From assembly GCF_000317535.1 (NCBI RefSeq), contig NC_019757.1, forward strand, positions 2,620,501 to 2,684,500: 64,000 nucleotides of DNA, in the 5' to 3' direction. The notes under the pieces are model-generated. The model did no database searches. It saw nothing but the letters and a program-made list of their open reading frames with translations, and was not told the origin of the DNA. Of the stretch, positions 44,625-52,924 are shown piece after piece (positions within the stretch are counted from its first letter, which is position 1; every line of letters starts with the position of its first letter). Origin of the DNA: Cylindrospermum stagnale PCC 7417. Lineage in GTDB: Bacteria > Cyanobacteriota > Cyanobacteriia > Cyanobacteriales > Nostocaceae. The position numbers and the translations under genes are program-made.

Positions 44625-45362
44625 ATGTCAAGATCTATGACTATTACCAACGAAGATATTCTTGATCAAGTCAAGTTATCCCGCAAAATACCGGAAATAA
44701 CTGAGCAGATCATCATCCACAACTTGGTTATGAGTACTGCTGAAGAAGTTGGCATAAAAGTTGAGATAGAAGAATTACAAAAAGCAGCAGATTTATTCCG
44801 ATTAATCAACAAACTCAACAGTACCAAAGATACTTGGACATGGTTAGAAAAACATGGTTTCTCCTTAGATGATTTTGAAGAAATGATCTACAGTAATCTC
44901 ATTTTTGAGAAATTAAGCCAACATCTGTTTGCAGATAAAATTGAACCTTACTTCTTTGAACATCAGCTAGACTATGCTGGTGTGGTGATGCATGAAGTTG
45001 TCTTAGATGATGAAGACTTGGCGCTAGAACTTTTCTATGCCATTCAAGAAGGTGAGATGAATTTCTATGATGTGGCTCATAAATACATCCAGGATATTGA
45101 GTTACGCCGAAGAGGGGGATATTTGGGGACAGTGCGCCGCCAGGATTTAAAGCCAGAACTTTCTGCTGCGGTCTTTGCTGCTACTCCACCTCAGATTCTC
45201 AAACCGATAGTCACTTCTAAAGGAATACACCTGATTTTTGTGGAAGAGATTATCCAAGTACAATTGGATAACGACCTGCGTCATCAAATCATTGACCTTT
45301 TGTTTGAAGACTGGATTGAACAACAAATTGCGCCAGTTGAATTGATGAAAAATTTTACCTGA
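44625..45362 (+). CDS. parvulin-type peptidyl-prolyl isomerase
   Basis: A 245-residue protein. A SurA/PrsA-like helical N-terminus (1-110) precedes a PpiC rotamase domain (about 115-220) with the motifs RRRGGYLGTVRRQDL and KPIVTSKGIHLIFVEE. It has no signal peptide, so it should act in the cytoplasm. Isomerases of this kind recur beside HlyD/C39 exporters in cyanobacterial bacteriocin loci and probably hold or fold the precursor before export. Confidence 0.88.
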   Translation: MSRSMTITNEDILDQVKLSRKIPEITEQIIIHNLVMSTAEEVGIKVEIEELQKAADLFRLINKLNSTKDTWTWLEKHGFSLDDFEEMIYSNLIFEKLSQHLFADKIEPYFFEHQLDYAGVVMHEVVLDDEDLALELFYAIQEGEMNFYDVAHKYIQDIELRRRGGYLGTVRRQDLKPELSAAVFAATPPQILKPIVTSKGIHLIFVEEIIQVQLDNDLRHQIIDLLFEDWIEQQIAPVELMKNFT

Positions 45363-45879
45363 GGTAGATAGACAGCTTGGTTTACTATTCTCCTAAATTA
45401 CAGCACGTATAAGTGTAGAGAAACGTAAATAATGAAAGGTTCGTAGTGATCTGCTATTAGCCATCAAAGTAGAGCTAAGAACCGCTCACTACGAGCTAAG
45501 TTCAACATTTTTTACTTTACTTAACATAGATTTATTTTTTTTTGCCTACTTACTTAAACTATCAATTTTGATTTTAGCTATTGCTTTATCTCCTTTGAAG
45601 TTTTCTATTAATCTGTCCAAACAAGGATTAGTTTATCTCTTACCCAATCCCTAAATCATCGGTTGCCACTTAAAATTTCCTTGAGGAACTTAATACATTT
45701 TTTAATGACATAATTATTGCAATATTGACATTTTATAAATATTATAATACGCCTTCGATAAACTTGAATATTCGCCGTCAGCTTAAGCTAAAGTTTAAGG
45801 GAATAAATCGTTGGAGTCTAATATTCATACTGCTTATTGGCAGCATTTTCCTGTAAGCGGTAGCTATATGGGTATTTAA
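45363..45879. other. intergenic region with inverted repeat
   Basis: Holds an inverted repeat TCGTAGTGATC/TCACTACGA (45439-45496), followed by AT-rich DNA. No gene recognised. It continues into the conserved precursor leader region. Confidence 0.45.
45439..45496. repeat. inverted repeat with ~35-base loop
   Basis: Arms TCGTAGTGATC and TCACTACGAG lie about 80 bases behind the isomerase stop. It is possibly a terminator-like structure or a dispersed repeat. Confidence 0.5.
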
Positions 45880-46050
45880 ACGATTTAATTGTAAACTGAA
45901 GCATTACTGAAGAGACAAAAAAGTAATTTTTATGTCCCGAATCTAACTGTAACTTTTGAAAAACTTATAGTTAGATTCACTAGACTGGAATCAGAAATCA
46001 AAAAGTTTCTTTGATTTGCCAACAATACAGATTAAATGGGTGTAAATCAA
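45880..46050 (+). promoter_or_regulatory. conserved upstream region of precursor A (copy 1)
   Basis: This region is shared with those before precursors B (about 46695-46850) and C (about 49750-49923). Common blocks are GATTTAA.T.TA.ACT, GACAAAAA.GT.ATTTTTA, GCCC.GAAT and ACTGGAATCAGAAA. The last block lies about 60-70 bases before the start codons of A and C and is closer in B. Confidence 0.65.
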
Positions 46051-46248
46051 ATGGCAAACCTAAAAATTGATGAACTTCAATCTGCTGGCACTGAATTGTT
46101 TGAAGATTCAGAAAGTTTCCTCAACGAGCTAAACAGTAATGAACTGGCAAATGCTGTAGGTGGATATGGATATGGAAGACGCCGACATGGAGGCTACGGT
46201 CATGGAGGCCATCGGCATGGAGGCTACGGATATGGAAGGCGCTGGTAG
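46051..46248 (+). CDS. RiPP precursor A with Gly/His/Tyr/Arg core
   Basis: A 65-residue precursor when started at the ATG before ANLKIDEL (46051); an ATG five codons upstream is less likely by comparison with precursors B and C. The leader is LQSAGTELFEDSESFLNEL, ending NAVGG at residues 34-38. The core, YGYGRRRHGGYGHGG followed by HRHGGYGYGRRW, contains only Gly, His, Tyr, Arg and a final Trp. It is unlike the cores of B and C. DNA behind the stop still encodes a B-like core in other frames (46249-46372), so this core arose together with frame changes. Confidence 0.85.
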   Translation: MANLKIDELQSAGTELFEDSESFLNELNSNELANAVGGYGYGRRRHGGYGHGGHRHGGYGYGRRW

Positions 46249-46372
46249 AGTCGCAAATGGTGGGTTTACTACTGGTGTAGTCCCAATCAATCAAGGTACA
46301 ACTAGACCTCCAATTGAGACAGGTCTACTAGCTTTACAACTGTTAGACCCGCGACACCTGTGACACTATAAG
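46249..46372 (+). pseudogene. out-of-frame remnant of a precursor-B-like core
   Basis: Directly behind precursor A, one frame reads NGGFTTGVVPINQGTTR and a later frame reads TSFTTVRPATPVTL before a TAA. These match the core of precursor B (GGFITGRVQIDRRTTR ... PVTL). At least two frame shifts separate the pieces. Confidence 0.75.
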
Positions 46373-46385
46373 CTTCATTGAGTAA

Positions 46386-46428
46386 ATATCTTCGCTCCTT
46401 AATTATGCGTTTAAGGAGTGAAGATATT
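46386..46428 (+). terminator. hairpin after precursor A
   Basis: An ATATCTTCGCTCCTTAA stem pairs with TTAAGGAGTGAAGATAT across a short loop, and a T-run follows. The equivalent hairpins after precursors B and C share the same core sequence. Confidence 0.75.
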
Positions 46429-46694
46429 TAGCTACTGCGTCAGAGCAGTGTGGGATAAATCATTAACATCATATCTTGTATCTAGAAATGTGAATGTCAA
46501 TTCTAGGTGCAAGAACAAGCATTGACTCAAGATTGAGTAAAAGAACAAACACAAGTAGTTTTTAATAGAAAAAGTATGAGGTATGCTGTAAGTTTAAGCT
46601 ACGATTCAAGTGCAGAAATTAACCGTAATCTGCTAGCAATTCCATGCTAGCTTTTGGCATTGCTTGTCGTGAAAGATTATTAGAAGAGCATTAC
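46429..46694. other. intergenic region between precursors A and B
   Basis: AT-rich spacer of duplicated origin: parts of it resemble the DNA between precursor B and the first tailoring gene (both contain ATCTTGTATCTAGAAATGTGAAT-like blocks, at about 46472-46496 and 47209-47230). No gene recognised. Confidence 0.5.
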
Positions 46695-46850
46695 AACGAT
46701 TTGAATATAGACGAAATTCTTACAAAAGGGACAAAAATGTTATTTTTAAGCCCTGAATTTAATTAAAATAGTTGCAACAATTAGAATTGCATTTATTATA
46801 CTGGAATCAGAAACCAAAAATAAATTATATATTTATTGGAGGTCACTGCA
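46695..46850 (+). promoter_or_regulatory. conserved upstream region of precursor B (copy 2)
   Basis: Shares the GATTTGAATATAGAC, GACAAAAATGTTATTTTTA and ACTGGAATCAGAAA blocks with the copies before precursors A and C. It ends in a clear ribosome-binding site TTGGAGG eight bases before the ATG. Confidence 0.65.
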
Positions 46851-47105
46851 ATGGCAAAGCTGAGAATCAATGAACTAAAAACCGCAGGCTCTGAATTGTT
46901 TGAAGATTCAGAAACTTTTCTCGACGAGCTAAACAATGATGAATTGGTAAATGCGCTGGGTGGATTTGGATACTTCTCCCCAAATGGCGGATTTATAACC
47001 GGTAGAGTCCAAATTGATCGACGTACAACTAGAACCATAATTGGTGGAGATATCCTAACTACTAGAATTCCAACTGTTAGGACCAGAACACCCGTCACTC
47101 TATAA
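46851..47105 (+). CDS. RiPP precursor B with Thr/Arg-rich core
   Basis: An 84-residue precursor started at the ATG at 46851 behind TTGGAGG; the reading frame extends five codons upstream but that start lacks support. The leader is MAKLRINELKTAGSELF...NALGG (1-38). The 46-residue core is FGYFSPNGGFITG, then RVQIDRRTTRTIIGG, ending TRTPVTL. It has no Cys, so a lanthionine is excluded. Many Thr and Arg side chains remain for modification. It is followed by a terminator hairpin and then the two tailoring enzymes. Confidence 0.85.
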   Translation: MAKLRINELKTAGSELFEDSETFLDELNNDELVNALGGFGYFSPNGGFITGRVQIDRRTTRTIIGGDILTTRIPTVRTRTPVTL

Positions 47106-47120
47106 ACTCCATTGAGTAAA

Positions 47121-47163
47121 TACCTTCGCTTCTGAATTATGCATTTAAGGAGTGAAGGTTTTC
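47121..47163 (+). terminator. hairpin after precursor B
   Basis: TACCTTCGCTTCTGAA pairs imperfectly with TTTAAGGAGTGAAGGT and is followed by TTTTC. It is homologous to the hairpins after precursors A and C. If leaky, it would allow low-level read-through into the enzyme genes. Confidence 0.7.
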
Positions 47164-47361
47164 AAGTATTTCATCAGAAAGGTGATAAATCTGGAATTAG
47201 CAAAGATATTGTATCTAGAAATGTGAATCTTAATTACAGGTGCAAGATGAAGTATTGGCTCAAGTTTTAGTAAAAGAAGAAACACAATTAGTTCCAGAGC
47301 ATATATGCGAGAGAGTAGTTTCATGTCTAAACCTACAATTATCGAAAGTTAAGAAAATCCG

Positions 47362-48387
47362 ATGAAAAGTATTACAGCAGATAGAAACATCGAATTGGCT
47401 AATCAGGAGTTTACAGAGATGCGTCCTCTATTAGCTTGTCAGGTTAATCTCTATCAAGAGCAGATTATTCTTTCGCAGAATGACCGAAATTTTGCTTTTC
47501 AGGTTAAAGGTCAATCAAGAGAAAGGTTACAAAAAATTCTCTTAATGATGGATGGTAGTCATAGCCTGCAAGAACTCCAAGAAATATTCTCTCCTAATAA
47601 ACCCGAAATCATTAATGAAATTGTTCGGAATTTAGACAAGCAGGGTTTTCTCGATGAAGTTGCCGAGTCGAGGGTTAATTCATGTATTGATACGCTTTTA
47701 GAGTTGGAGGATTTGACTAATAAATTACTCGACGAGAGCCTTAATGAAAACCCATTTTGGAAAGCAATAAATTCAACGTCATTTGATTTACCTATGAATA
47801 TACTGTATGGTTTTGCTATGGAGCATTACCACTTATTATCCCAAAATTGTTATTTCTATTCTCCAATACTGAGCTTTCATAGCTCAACGGAAATTCGACA
47901 ATTAATTAAAGAACTTTACTCTCAAGAATATGGGCAAGATGAGTTATTACTGGCAGCACTTAATACCATTGGTATTAACCGAGAACAACTGATAGAAATA
48001 ATGCCACTTACAGAAACAATGGCAATGTATAATGCTTTAACATATTGGGCAAACTTTGAACCGCTATTTTTATTGAGTAAGCTGGAAGTTTTGGTAGAGC
48101 GGGAATTAAAAATTATCGAGTCTTATATTCTGTTTTGTGAGCGGGTTGAACTTGACTCTAGTTTTATCCAACCGATTAAACAATTGACCAACAGAAAACT
48201 CAATCGTGAATCGGAAAGCTTAACTCGTCGTATTTATCAAGAAATACCCCAAATTAATGGACAAATGAGGCAAAGGTTAAAAGGGCAAACTTATCTGTTT
48301 GTAGAACTTTATAACAATTTCTATAAATCTATCTGGAACCACTACGCCAACACCAGCAATTTACTGCAACGAGTTGCAACTATTTAA
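47362..48387 (+). CDS. wHTH/RRE-like plus haem-oxygenase-fold protein, ligands degenerate
   Basis: A 341-residue protein. Residues 25-100 look like a PqqD/RRE-type winged helix (MDGSHSLQELQEIF, then IVRNLDKQGFLDEV), the module that binds leader peptides. Residues 105-335 are helical with the layout of haem-oxygenase-like diiron oxidases (AMEHYHLL with Glu154 and His157). Compared with the next gene, the second-helix His is Gln192 and the third-helix His and Asp are Ser283 and Ser285. It probably cannot hold two metals and may be a regulatory partner. It lies 15 bases ahead of its paralogue, same operon. Confidence 0.75.
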   Translation: MKSITADRNIELANQEFTEMRPLLACQVNLYQEQIILSQNDRNFAFQVKGQSRERLQKILLMMDGSHSLQELQEIFSPNKPEIINEIVRNLDKQGFLDEVAESRVNSCIDTLLELEDLTNKLLDESLNENPFWKAINSTSFDLPMNILYGFAMEHYHLLSQNCYFYSPILSFHSSTEIRQLIKELYSQEYGQDELLLAALNTIGINREQLIEIMPLTETMAMYNALTYWANFEPLFLLSKLEVLVERELKIIESYILFCERVELDSSFIQPIKQLTNRKLNRESESLTRRIYQEIPQINGQMRQRLKGQTYLFVELYNNFYKSIWNHYANTSNLLQRVATI

Positions 48388-48402
48388 GCAAGGAAAGTAA
48401 TT

Positions 48403-49398
48403 ATGTCAGTGAGTAAAGTTTTATTCCAACAGCCCCTTTTCCAAGATAGGGTATTTTTAAAATTCCAAGATAGCCAGGTAGAAATTCGTTATTGTGAGCA
48501 AGGATGCTCCATTACTATTCCGCCAGAATATCAGGAGGAGACTGTTACATTATTCAGGCTTTTGCAGATTGGTGGCTTGTCACCAGAAGAGTTGGCTCAA
48601 GCCTGTCCGGGAATTCAAGAAGATATTCCTGAATTACTGATGGAGTTCAATCACCGTGGCTTTCTGACAGAGACCCAAAGAGAGATAAAGTCACATAGCC
48701 TCAGTGGAAGACAGTTTTATCGAGAGTTATACCGATTTCTAGAAAGCCTGAATTTGCAATTTCCGCCCTCTCTTTTCTCCCAAAAGATGGCTGATGGGAC
48801 AATTACCAAAGAGCAGTTGATTGGCTATGCTTTGGAATCCTATCACATTACCCATTTGTGTCCGAGACTCTTGGCTCCGTCCTTGGCCAATTATGAATCA
48901 ACAGCCACGCAAAAACTCCTCCGAGACTTCTTTGTTTCTGAGTTGCATCATGACCGTTTGATTGAGAGTTCTTTGAATAGTGTGGGAATCAAGCAAGAGC
49001 AACTGGAGAGGATGCAACCTTTACCGATGACCTTCGCCGTTTGTTCTAGTTTAGGAGTTTTTGCTTACCAACATCCTTTGTCTTTTAAAGCGGCGTTGTT
49101 GCTATTCGAGCAAGACGACAAGACATTCTACGAATTGTTTAAACAGCAGTGTCAAGCCAAAGAACTACCCGCTGAATTTTATAACCCCATATTGCAGCAC
49201 GCTGGAATCAATGAGGAAGGAGAACACGAAGATATGACAAGACTGCTGCTGGCAGAAGTTCCTGATGTTTCACCGACAGAACAATTGGTGGTAAAAAAGA
49301 AGATGGCAATTTTGATGGAGTCTATGGTGAAACGGACTCAGGAAATTTTGGATTATTACGGTAACGCCAGTAACGAAATTCCCCGTTGTTTTAGCTGA
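48403..49398 (+). CDS. wHTH/RRE-like plus haem-oxygenase-fold oxidase, ligands intact
   Basis: A 331-residue paralogue of the previous gene. Residues 15-92 form the winged-helix, leader-binding-like part (LFRLLQIGGLSPEELAQ, FNHRGFLTE). The catalytic fold has Glu145/His148 (ALESYHIT), Glu180/His183 with Asp184 (SELHHDRL) and His275/Asp277 (EGEHEDMT), a full ligand set for a diiron or mononuclear iron site. Expected chemistry is oxidation of a precursor side chain or backbone position; the product is unknown. Its placement between precursors B and C suggests it acts on those peptides. Confidence 0.8.
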   Translation: MSVSKVLFQQPLFQDRVFLKFQDSQVEIRYCEQGCSITIPPEYQEETVTLFRLLQIGGLSPEELAQACPGIQEDIPELLMEFNHRGFLTETQREIKSHSLSGRQFYRELYRFLESLNLQFPPSLFSQKMADGTITKEQLIGYALESYHITHLCPRLLAPSLANYESTATQKLLRDFFVSELHHDRLIESSLNSVGIKQEQLERMQPLPMTFAVCSSLGVFAYQHPLSFKAALLLFEQDDKTFYELFKQQCQAKELPAEFYNPILQHAGINEEGEHEDMTRLLLAEVPDVSPTEQLVVKKKMAILMESMVKRTQEILDYYGNASNEIPRCFS

Positions 49399-49749
49399 AA
49401 TATTCTCGGCAGAAAGAAGTCAAAAGCAGATTTGCACTTAGGCATATGAAGATCAATTTTAGAGGTTGTTTGAAAAGTATCAAAATTGATCGAGATCCCC
49501 CCTTGCCCCCCTTAAAAAGGTGGTAAAACTTCTTAAAGTCCCCTTATGATTGAGTGCAATGTAATGTATTTCATGACATAATTGTTTCCATATTAGCTCA
49601 ATAGAAACATCAAAATTTTTCAAGATAATTGAATAAATCTCCGTGAATTTAAGCTAAAATTCTAGGCAAATAAAATTTAACCTAGTCTGCTATTAGGTTT
49701 ATGCTACTTCTTAGCACTTTTTGCTGCAAACGATTCCTAAAATAGTATT
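49399..49749. other. intergenic region with MITE fragment
   Basis: It contains a partial copy (about 49478-49545) of the MITE family seen at 20181-20289, with the end TATCAAAATTGATCGAGATC. Otherwise it is AT-rich with no gene. Confidence 0.55.
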
Positions 49750-49923
49750 CAACAGATTTAAATATAGACTGAATCATCACAAAAAAGACAAAAATGTTAT
49801 TCTTACGCCCCGAATATAAATGAAATAGTTTTAAAAACCAGAGTGGCATTTATTAGACTGGAATCAGAAATAAAAATTTTCTTTTATTTCGCAAACAACG
49901 CAGATTTGATGGGTGTAACTGAA
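49750..49923 (+). promoter_or_regulatory. conserved upstream region of precursor C (copy 3)
   Basis: Third copy of the block set GATTTAAATATAGACT, GACAAAAATGTTATTCTTA, GCCCCGAAT and GACTGGAATCAGAAA. It probably contains promoter and leader elements common to the plus-strand precursors. Confidence 0.65.
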
Positions 49924-50166
49924 ATGGCAAAGCTGAAAATTAATGAACTAAAAGCCGCTGGCACTGAATTGTTTGAAGATTCAGAAACTTTCCTCGACGA
50001 GTTAAGCAATGATGAATTAGAAAATGCTATTGGTGGACGAAGAATCTACCCGACTGGTGGTAGACCTACGATTGTTGGAACTCCTGGTAAAATCACACCT
50101 GGATGCCCATTTACAAGGCGAACTTTTGGTGGGTTAACCACGAGATATTCACCTGTCGTTCTATAA
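49924..50166 (+). CDS. RiPP precursor C
   Basis: An 80-residue precursor started at the ATG at 49924; the frame is open 27 codons further upstream but the leader alignment fixes this start. The leader is MAKLKINELKAAGTELF...NAIGG (1-38). The core is RRIYPTGGRPTIVGT, then PGKITPGCPFTRRTF, ending RYSPVVL. It has a single Cys, four Pro and repeated T-G/T-R pairs. It shares with core B the pattern of Gly-Gly near the start and an ending of Pro-Val-x-Leu. A terminator hairpin follows. Confidence 0.83.
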   Translation: MAKLKINELKAAGTELFEDSETFLDELSNDELENAIGGRRIYPTGGRPTIVGTPGKITPGCPFTRRTFGGLTTRYSPVVL

Positions 50167-50181
50167 CCTTTTTTCAGCCAA

Positions 50182-50223
50182 TACCTTCACTCCTTAATTA
50201 TCAATTTATGGGGTGAAGGTTTT
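50182..50223 (+). terminator. hairpin after precursor C
   Basis: ACCTTCACTCCTTAATT pairs imperfectly with ATTTATGGGGTGAAGGT and is followed by TTTTAATT. It is homologous to the hairpins behind precursors A and B. Confidence 0.7.
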
Positions 50224-50306
50224 AATTGTAGTGCATCGTTGGAAACCCATCAATATAAAGCCCAATTATTGAGATTAAAGCTCAATTTTTTGATTTTAGT
50301 TTGGAA

Positions 50307-51368
50307 TCAGACCAATGGTGTGTAGATATCTTCAGAGTTAGGATTGAGGTAGGGACGCTCTAAATCAATTCCAAATCGGTCGAAGTGTTGGAGTATATAT
50401 TTTATCCGAGCTTCTGAAGATTCATCATTATTTTTATGAGCTTCTATTAAGGCATTGGCAACAATTTGGCAGCGATTCATCCCAAACTCTTCTCTAAAGT
50501 AAAATTCGTATTCAGGTTCAGGATTTTCTGCTAAAGCCAGCCCTGGTGCTAGCATCTTAGTGAATATGGGAACTTGTGTTTGAAAGTGTAAGGCATTTTC
50601 TGCGTAAACAGTTTGTAAGACTGGTCTAACCACTGCATAGCTATCCTGATCAATTCGGAGGCATCCTGAGTCATAGCGACCGTAGTTGTAAGGATTGTGT
50701 AAGACATTAAAGCAGAAGGGAACCTGAATTTCATTTAATCTTTTTGTCAAAAATCTCATAACCACAACTGCTGTTTGACTGCTGAAGTTGAAGTAGATAA
50801 ATGCAGGTGAATTTTCATAAAAACTAGCTAAATTCCCAAATGCCATAAGGAATTTATATAAGACTCTATCTGGTGGTGTATATACTGAAACGAAATCACC
50901 CACCGCAGCAGATTGCTCTTCTAAACAAAGATATTTATCTCTTTGAATATAGGTGGTAACACCTTTTTTTTCGACAGCAAGACTACCATCTGCTTCCTGT
51001 CTCAGGATAAGGAAGCCGGGGTTCCACCAGCCTCGACTTTGATTGTTCTGGTGTAGTTGTTCACAAAATTCCCAATCGACTTCGGCAGCAGTGTTTTCTT
51101 CAATTTCCGAATCTGCATTTGCCCTATTTTCCCTAGACGTATTCCTTTTTTCTAGTGCAATTTCTCCGCTAAAGTAAACGTCAAATATTAGGTTACGCAC
51201 GAGTATGCCGAGGTAATCATACTGAATCTTCTCAGGCATTTTTTTGAGCATTGCTACAATGTCAGCAGATTGTTTTTGCCGTTGATAATGAATATGACTA
51301 CCGGATAAATCAGAATAGTTGATTTGAATGTGGCTGGCAATTTCTTGGATAGTCTTTATTACTTGCAT
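50307..51368 (-). CDS. HopA1-family protein 2 (putative dehydration partner/lyase)
   Basis: A 353-residue protein of the HopA1 family (PF17914 type), paralogous to 54226-55347. Shared signatures are YGRYDSG, EFGMNRCQIVAN and NPNSEDIYTPL near the C-terminus. HopA1-like proteins pair with APH-type kinases in class V lanthipeptide and thioamitide pathways, where the pair dehydrates Ser/Thr; a lyase role is likely for HopA1. This copy has an inserted acidic loop (about 76-95) and is more diverged at the N-terminus. It lies 12 bases behind kinase 2 and last in the minus-strand run. Confidence 0.8.
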   Translation of the reverse strand: MQVIKTIQEIASHIQINYSDLSGSHIHYQRQKQSADIVAMLKKMPEKIQYDYLGILVRNLIFDVYFSGEIALEKRNTSRENRANADSEIEENTAAEVDWEFCEQLHQNNQSRGWWNPGFLILRQEADGSLAVEKKGVTTYIQRDKYLCLEEQSAAVGDFVSVYTPPDRVLYKFLMAFGNLASFYENSPAFIYFNFSSQTAVVVMRFLTKRLNEIQVPFCFNVLHNPYNYGRYDSGCLRIDQDSYAVVRPVLQTVYAENALHFQTQVPIFTKMLAPGLALAENPEPEYEFYFREEFGMNRCQIVANALIEAHKNNDESSEARIKYILQHFDRFGIDLERPYLNPNSEDIYTPLV

Positions 51369-51380
51369 ACCTGCTGTTGA

Positions 51381-52571
51381 TTATTTGCTAAAGCTTGCCA
51401 ATTCCAGTAAGTCTAATTGCGTGATTCCAAAAACAGATTCAAATGAATTTTTAGGTTTGCACAGTAGGCTTTTCGCTAATTGAAGCATACACACACATCG
51501 ATTATCAAAACTTTTAAAAGACTGGAGACTTGATATAATTTCATATATCAGGGCAAGACCAGTAAACCGGATAACCTGATTAAATAAATCCGGATATGAC
51601 TCTAAAACTTTTGGGAAGCTACTAATATATGATCGGGTTAAGGCAATAATTGAAGGTTGAATAACCTCTAAAGGTACTGTAGCTAGCTGGAGAGATTGAT
51701 TCAATTCAATAGCAGGATGGACAATTAAGCTGTTCAGCCATAATAGTAGATAGTCGGCAATTGCTGTTCCTAAATCAAAAGCTGGATCGCCCCAACTACA
51801 ACTTTCCCAGTTAATTATCCTCATGATATTCTCATCAGATTTCTCAGTTTGAGATAATAATTTCTCCAAATTCATGGGGATTAGAATATTATCTAATCGA
51901 GGATTGTTATGTGTTAAGCAATAGTGCTTATGATTAGCTACTAAATCCGTGACTGCTGCTCCTAAACTTTCAAATCTTTGATAAAGACTCATAAACTCAA
52001 AGCCTGGTAGGGGTAATTCTTGAACTAGGGTAGTAGGCGTTGGTTTTTCTAGCAGATGACGAGGATAAGGAAATTGATACCTTAATTTAGCTTCAATAGA
52101 CTGATTCATGAAATCGTAGCAATTATGAGAAGTGAAAGTTTCATGATGTAGAGTAGCTAAAGTAATACCAATTAATTTCGCTATTGATATTGAGAAAGAC
52201 TTGTGTTTTCTGTAGTGATTGGCTAAAGTTAAATGATTTGTGTAGTTGTATACCAAAATTGAATTTTTTAGATCGATATGGAGTATTTCTAAATTCAACG
52301 AGGCAGTGAAACCTAGATATGGAGAAGAATGCAAAAAATTATGAACTTGTAATTCCCGCTTAATTCTATTCGCTATTTCGTTATTTTGGTAATAGTACTC
52401 CTGTTTAACAATTAGCTGGCTACCACCTGGTAAGTCAAGGGTAAGAAAAATGAAATTATTACTAGGCTTGGGATGAATCTGGGTGAATTCTAAATCCTGT
52501 TGTTTGCAAATACCAGCATCAATTAAGTATTGCAATACATTATTAGAGCTTAATCTAAGCCTCATAATCAA
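51381..52571 (-). CDS. APH-type kinase 2, probable pseudokinase
   Basis: A 396-residue aminoglycoside-phosphotransferase-fold protein, paralogue of 55373-56542. The catalytic loop reads HNNPRLDN (221-228), where the active family has H-x-D: the catalytic Asp is Asn223. The metal-binding Asp of the DxD/DFG-like motif is Asn254 (RIINWESCSWGDP), while paralogue 1 has Asp246 (LIDWE). The remainder of the fold, including WGDPAFDLG, is kept, and there are no frame defects, so it is under selection but probably does not phosphorylate. It may bind the precursor or activate the partner kinase. It sits between precursor D and HopA1 protein 2. Confidence 0.8.
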   Translation of the reverse strand: MIMRLRLSSNNVLQYLIDAGICKQQDLEFTQIHPKPSNNFIFLTLDLPGGSQLIVKQEYYYQNNEIANRIKRELQVHNFLHSSPYLGFTASLNLEILHIDLKNSILVYNYTNHLTLANHYRKHKSFSISIAKLIGITLATLHHETFTSHNCYDFMNQSIEAKLRYQFPYPRHLLEKPTPTTLVQELPLPGFEFMSLYQRFESLGAAVTDLVANHKHYCLTHNNPRLDNILIPMNLEKLLSQTEKSDENIMRIINWESCSWGDPAFDLGTAIADYLLLWLNSLIVHPAIELNQSLQLATVPLEVIQPSIIALTRSYISSFPKVLESYPDLFNQVIRFTGLALIYEIISSLQSFKSFDNRCVCMLQLAKSLLCKPKNSFESVFGITQLDLLELASFSK

Positions 52572-52741
52572 CTCATTATAAATTTATTGCCTACACCATG
52601 TCTTAACTATAAGTAGTGGGATGAATAACACCATTAAGGTATTAAACTCCCACTCCAAATTTAAGTTTTATCAAAGATAATTTGGAACGTAATTTCAGGG
52701 TTTTTCGCAAATATTAGGCTATCTAGCCTAATAGAATACAG

Positions 52742-52924
52742 CTATCTACGTAAAGGTTGTCTACGACAGCCTGCTGCACCAGTGCAGGTATATGCAAAAG
52801 TACTGTTCAACCCACCTATGAGCTTATTAAGATCGCTCTCATTCAACTCATCGAAGAAACTTTCAGAATCGGTAAACAATTCAGCGCCAGCGGGTTTGAT
52901 GTCATTAACTTTGATATTAGCCAT
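52742..52924 (-). CDS. RiPP precursor D, lanthipeptide-like core
   Basis: A 60-residue precursor. The leader is MANIKVNDIKPAGAELF...NKLIGG (1-38), homologous to the plus-strand leaders. The 22-residue core LNSTFAYTCTGAAG + CRRQPLRR has Ser41, Thr42, Thr46, Thr48, Cys47 and Cys53, enough for two thioether rings. The TCTGAxxC block is shared with precursor E. The tail is basic. A purine-rich ribosome-binding site CGGAGAAAAA precedes the ATG. It is encoded directly before kinase 2 and HopA1 protein 2. Confidence 0.87.
   Translation of the reverse strand: MANIKVNDIKPAGAELFTDSESFFDELNESDLNKLIGGLNSTFAYTCTGAAGCRRQPLRR

Noticed and set aside
49478-49545. Possible CRISPR-like or terminator structure
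   Set aside because: There is a single copy, no spacing pattern, and its end sequence matches the MITE family at 20181-20289.
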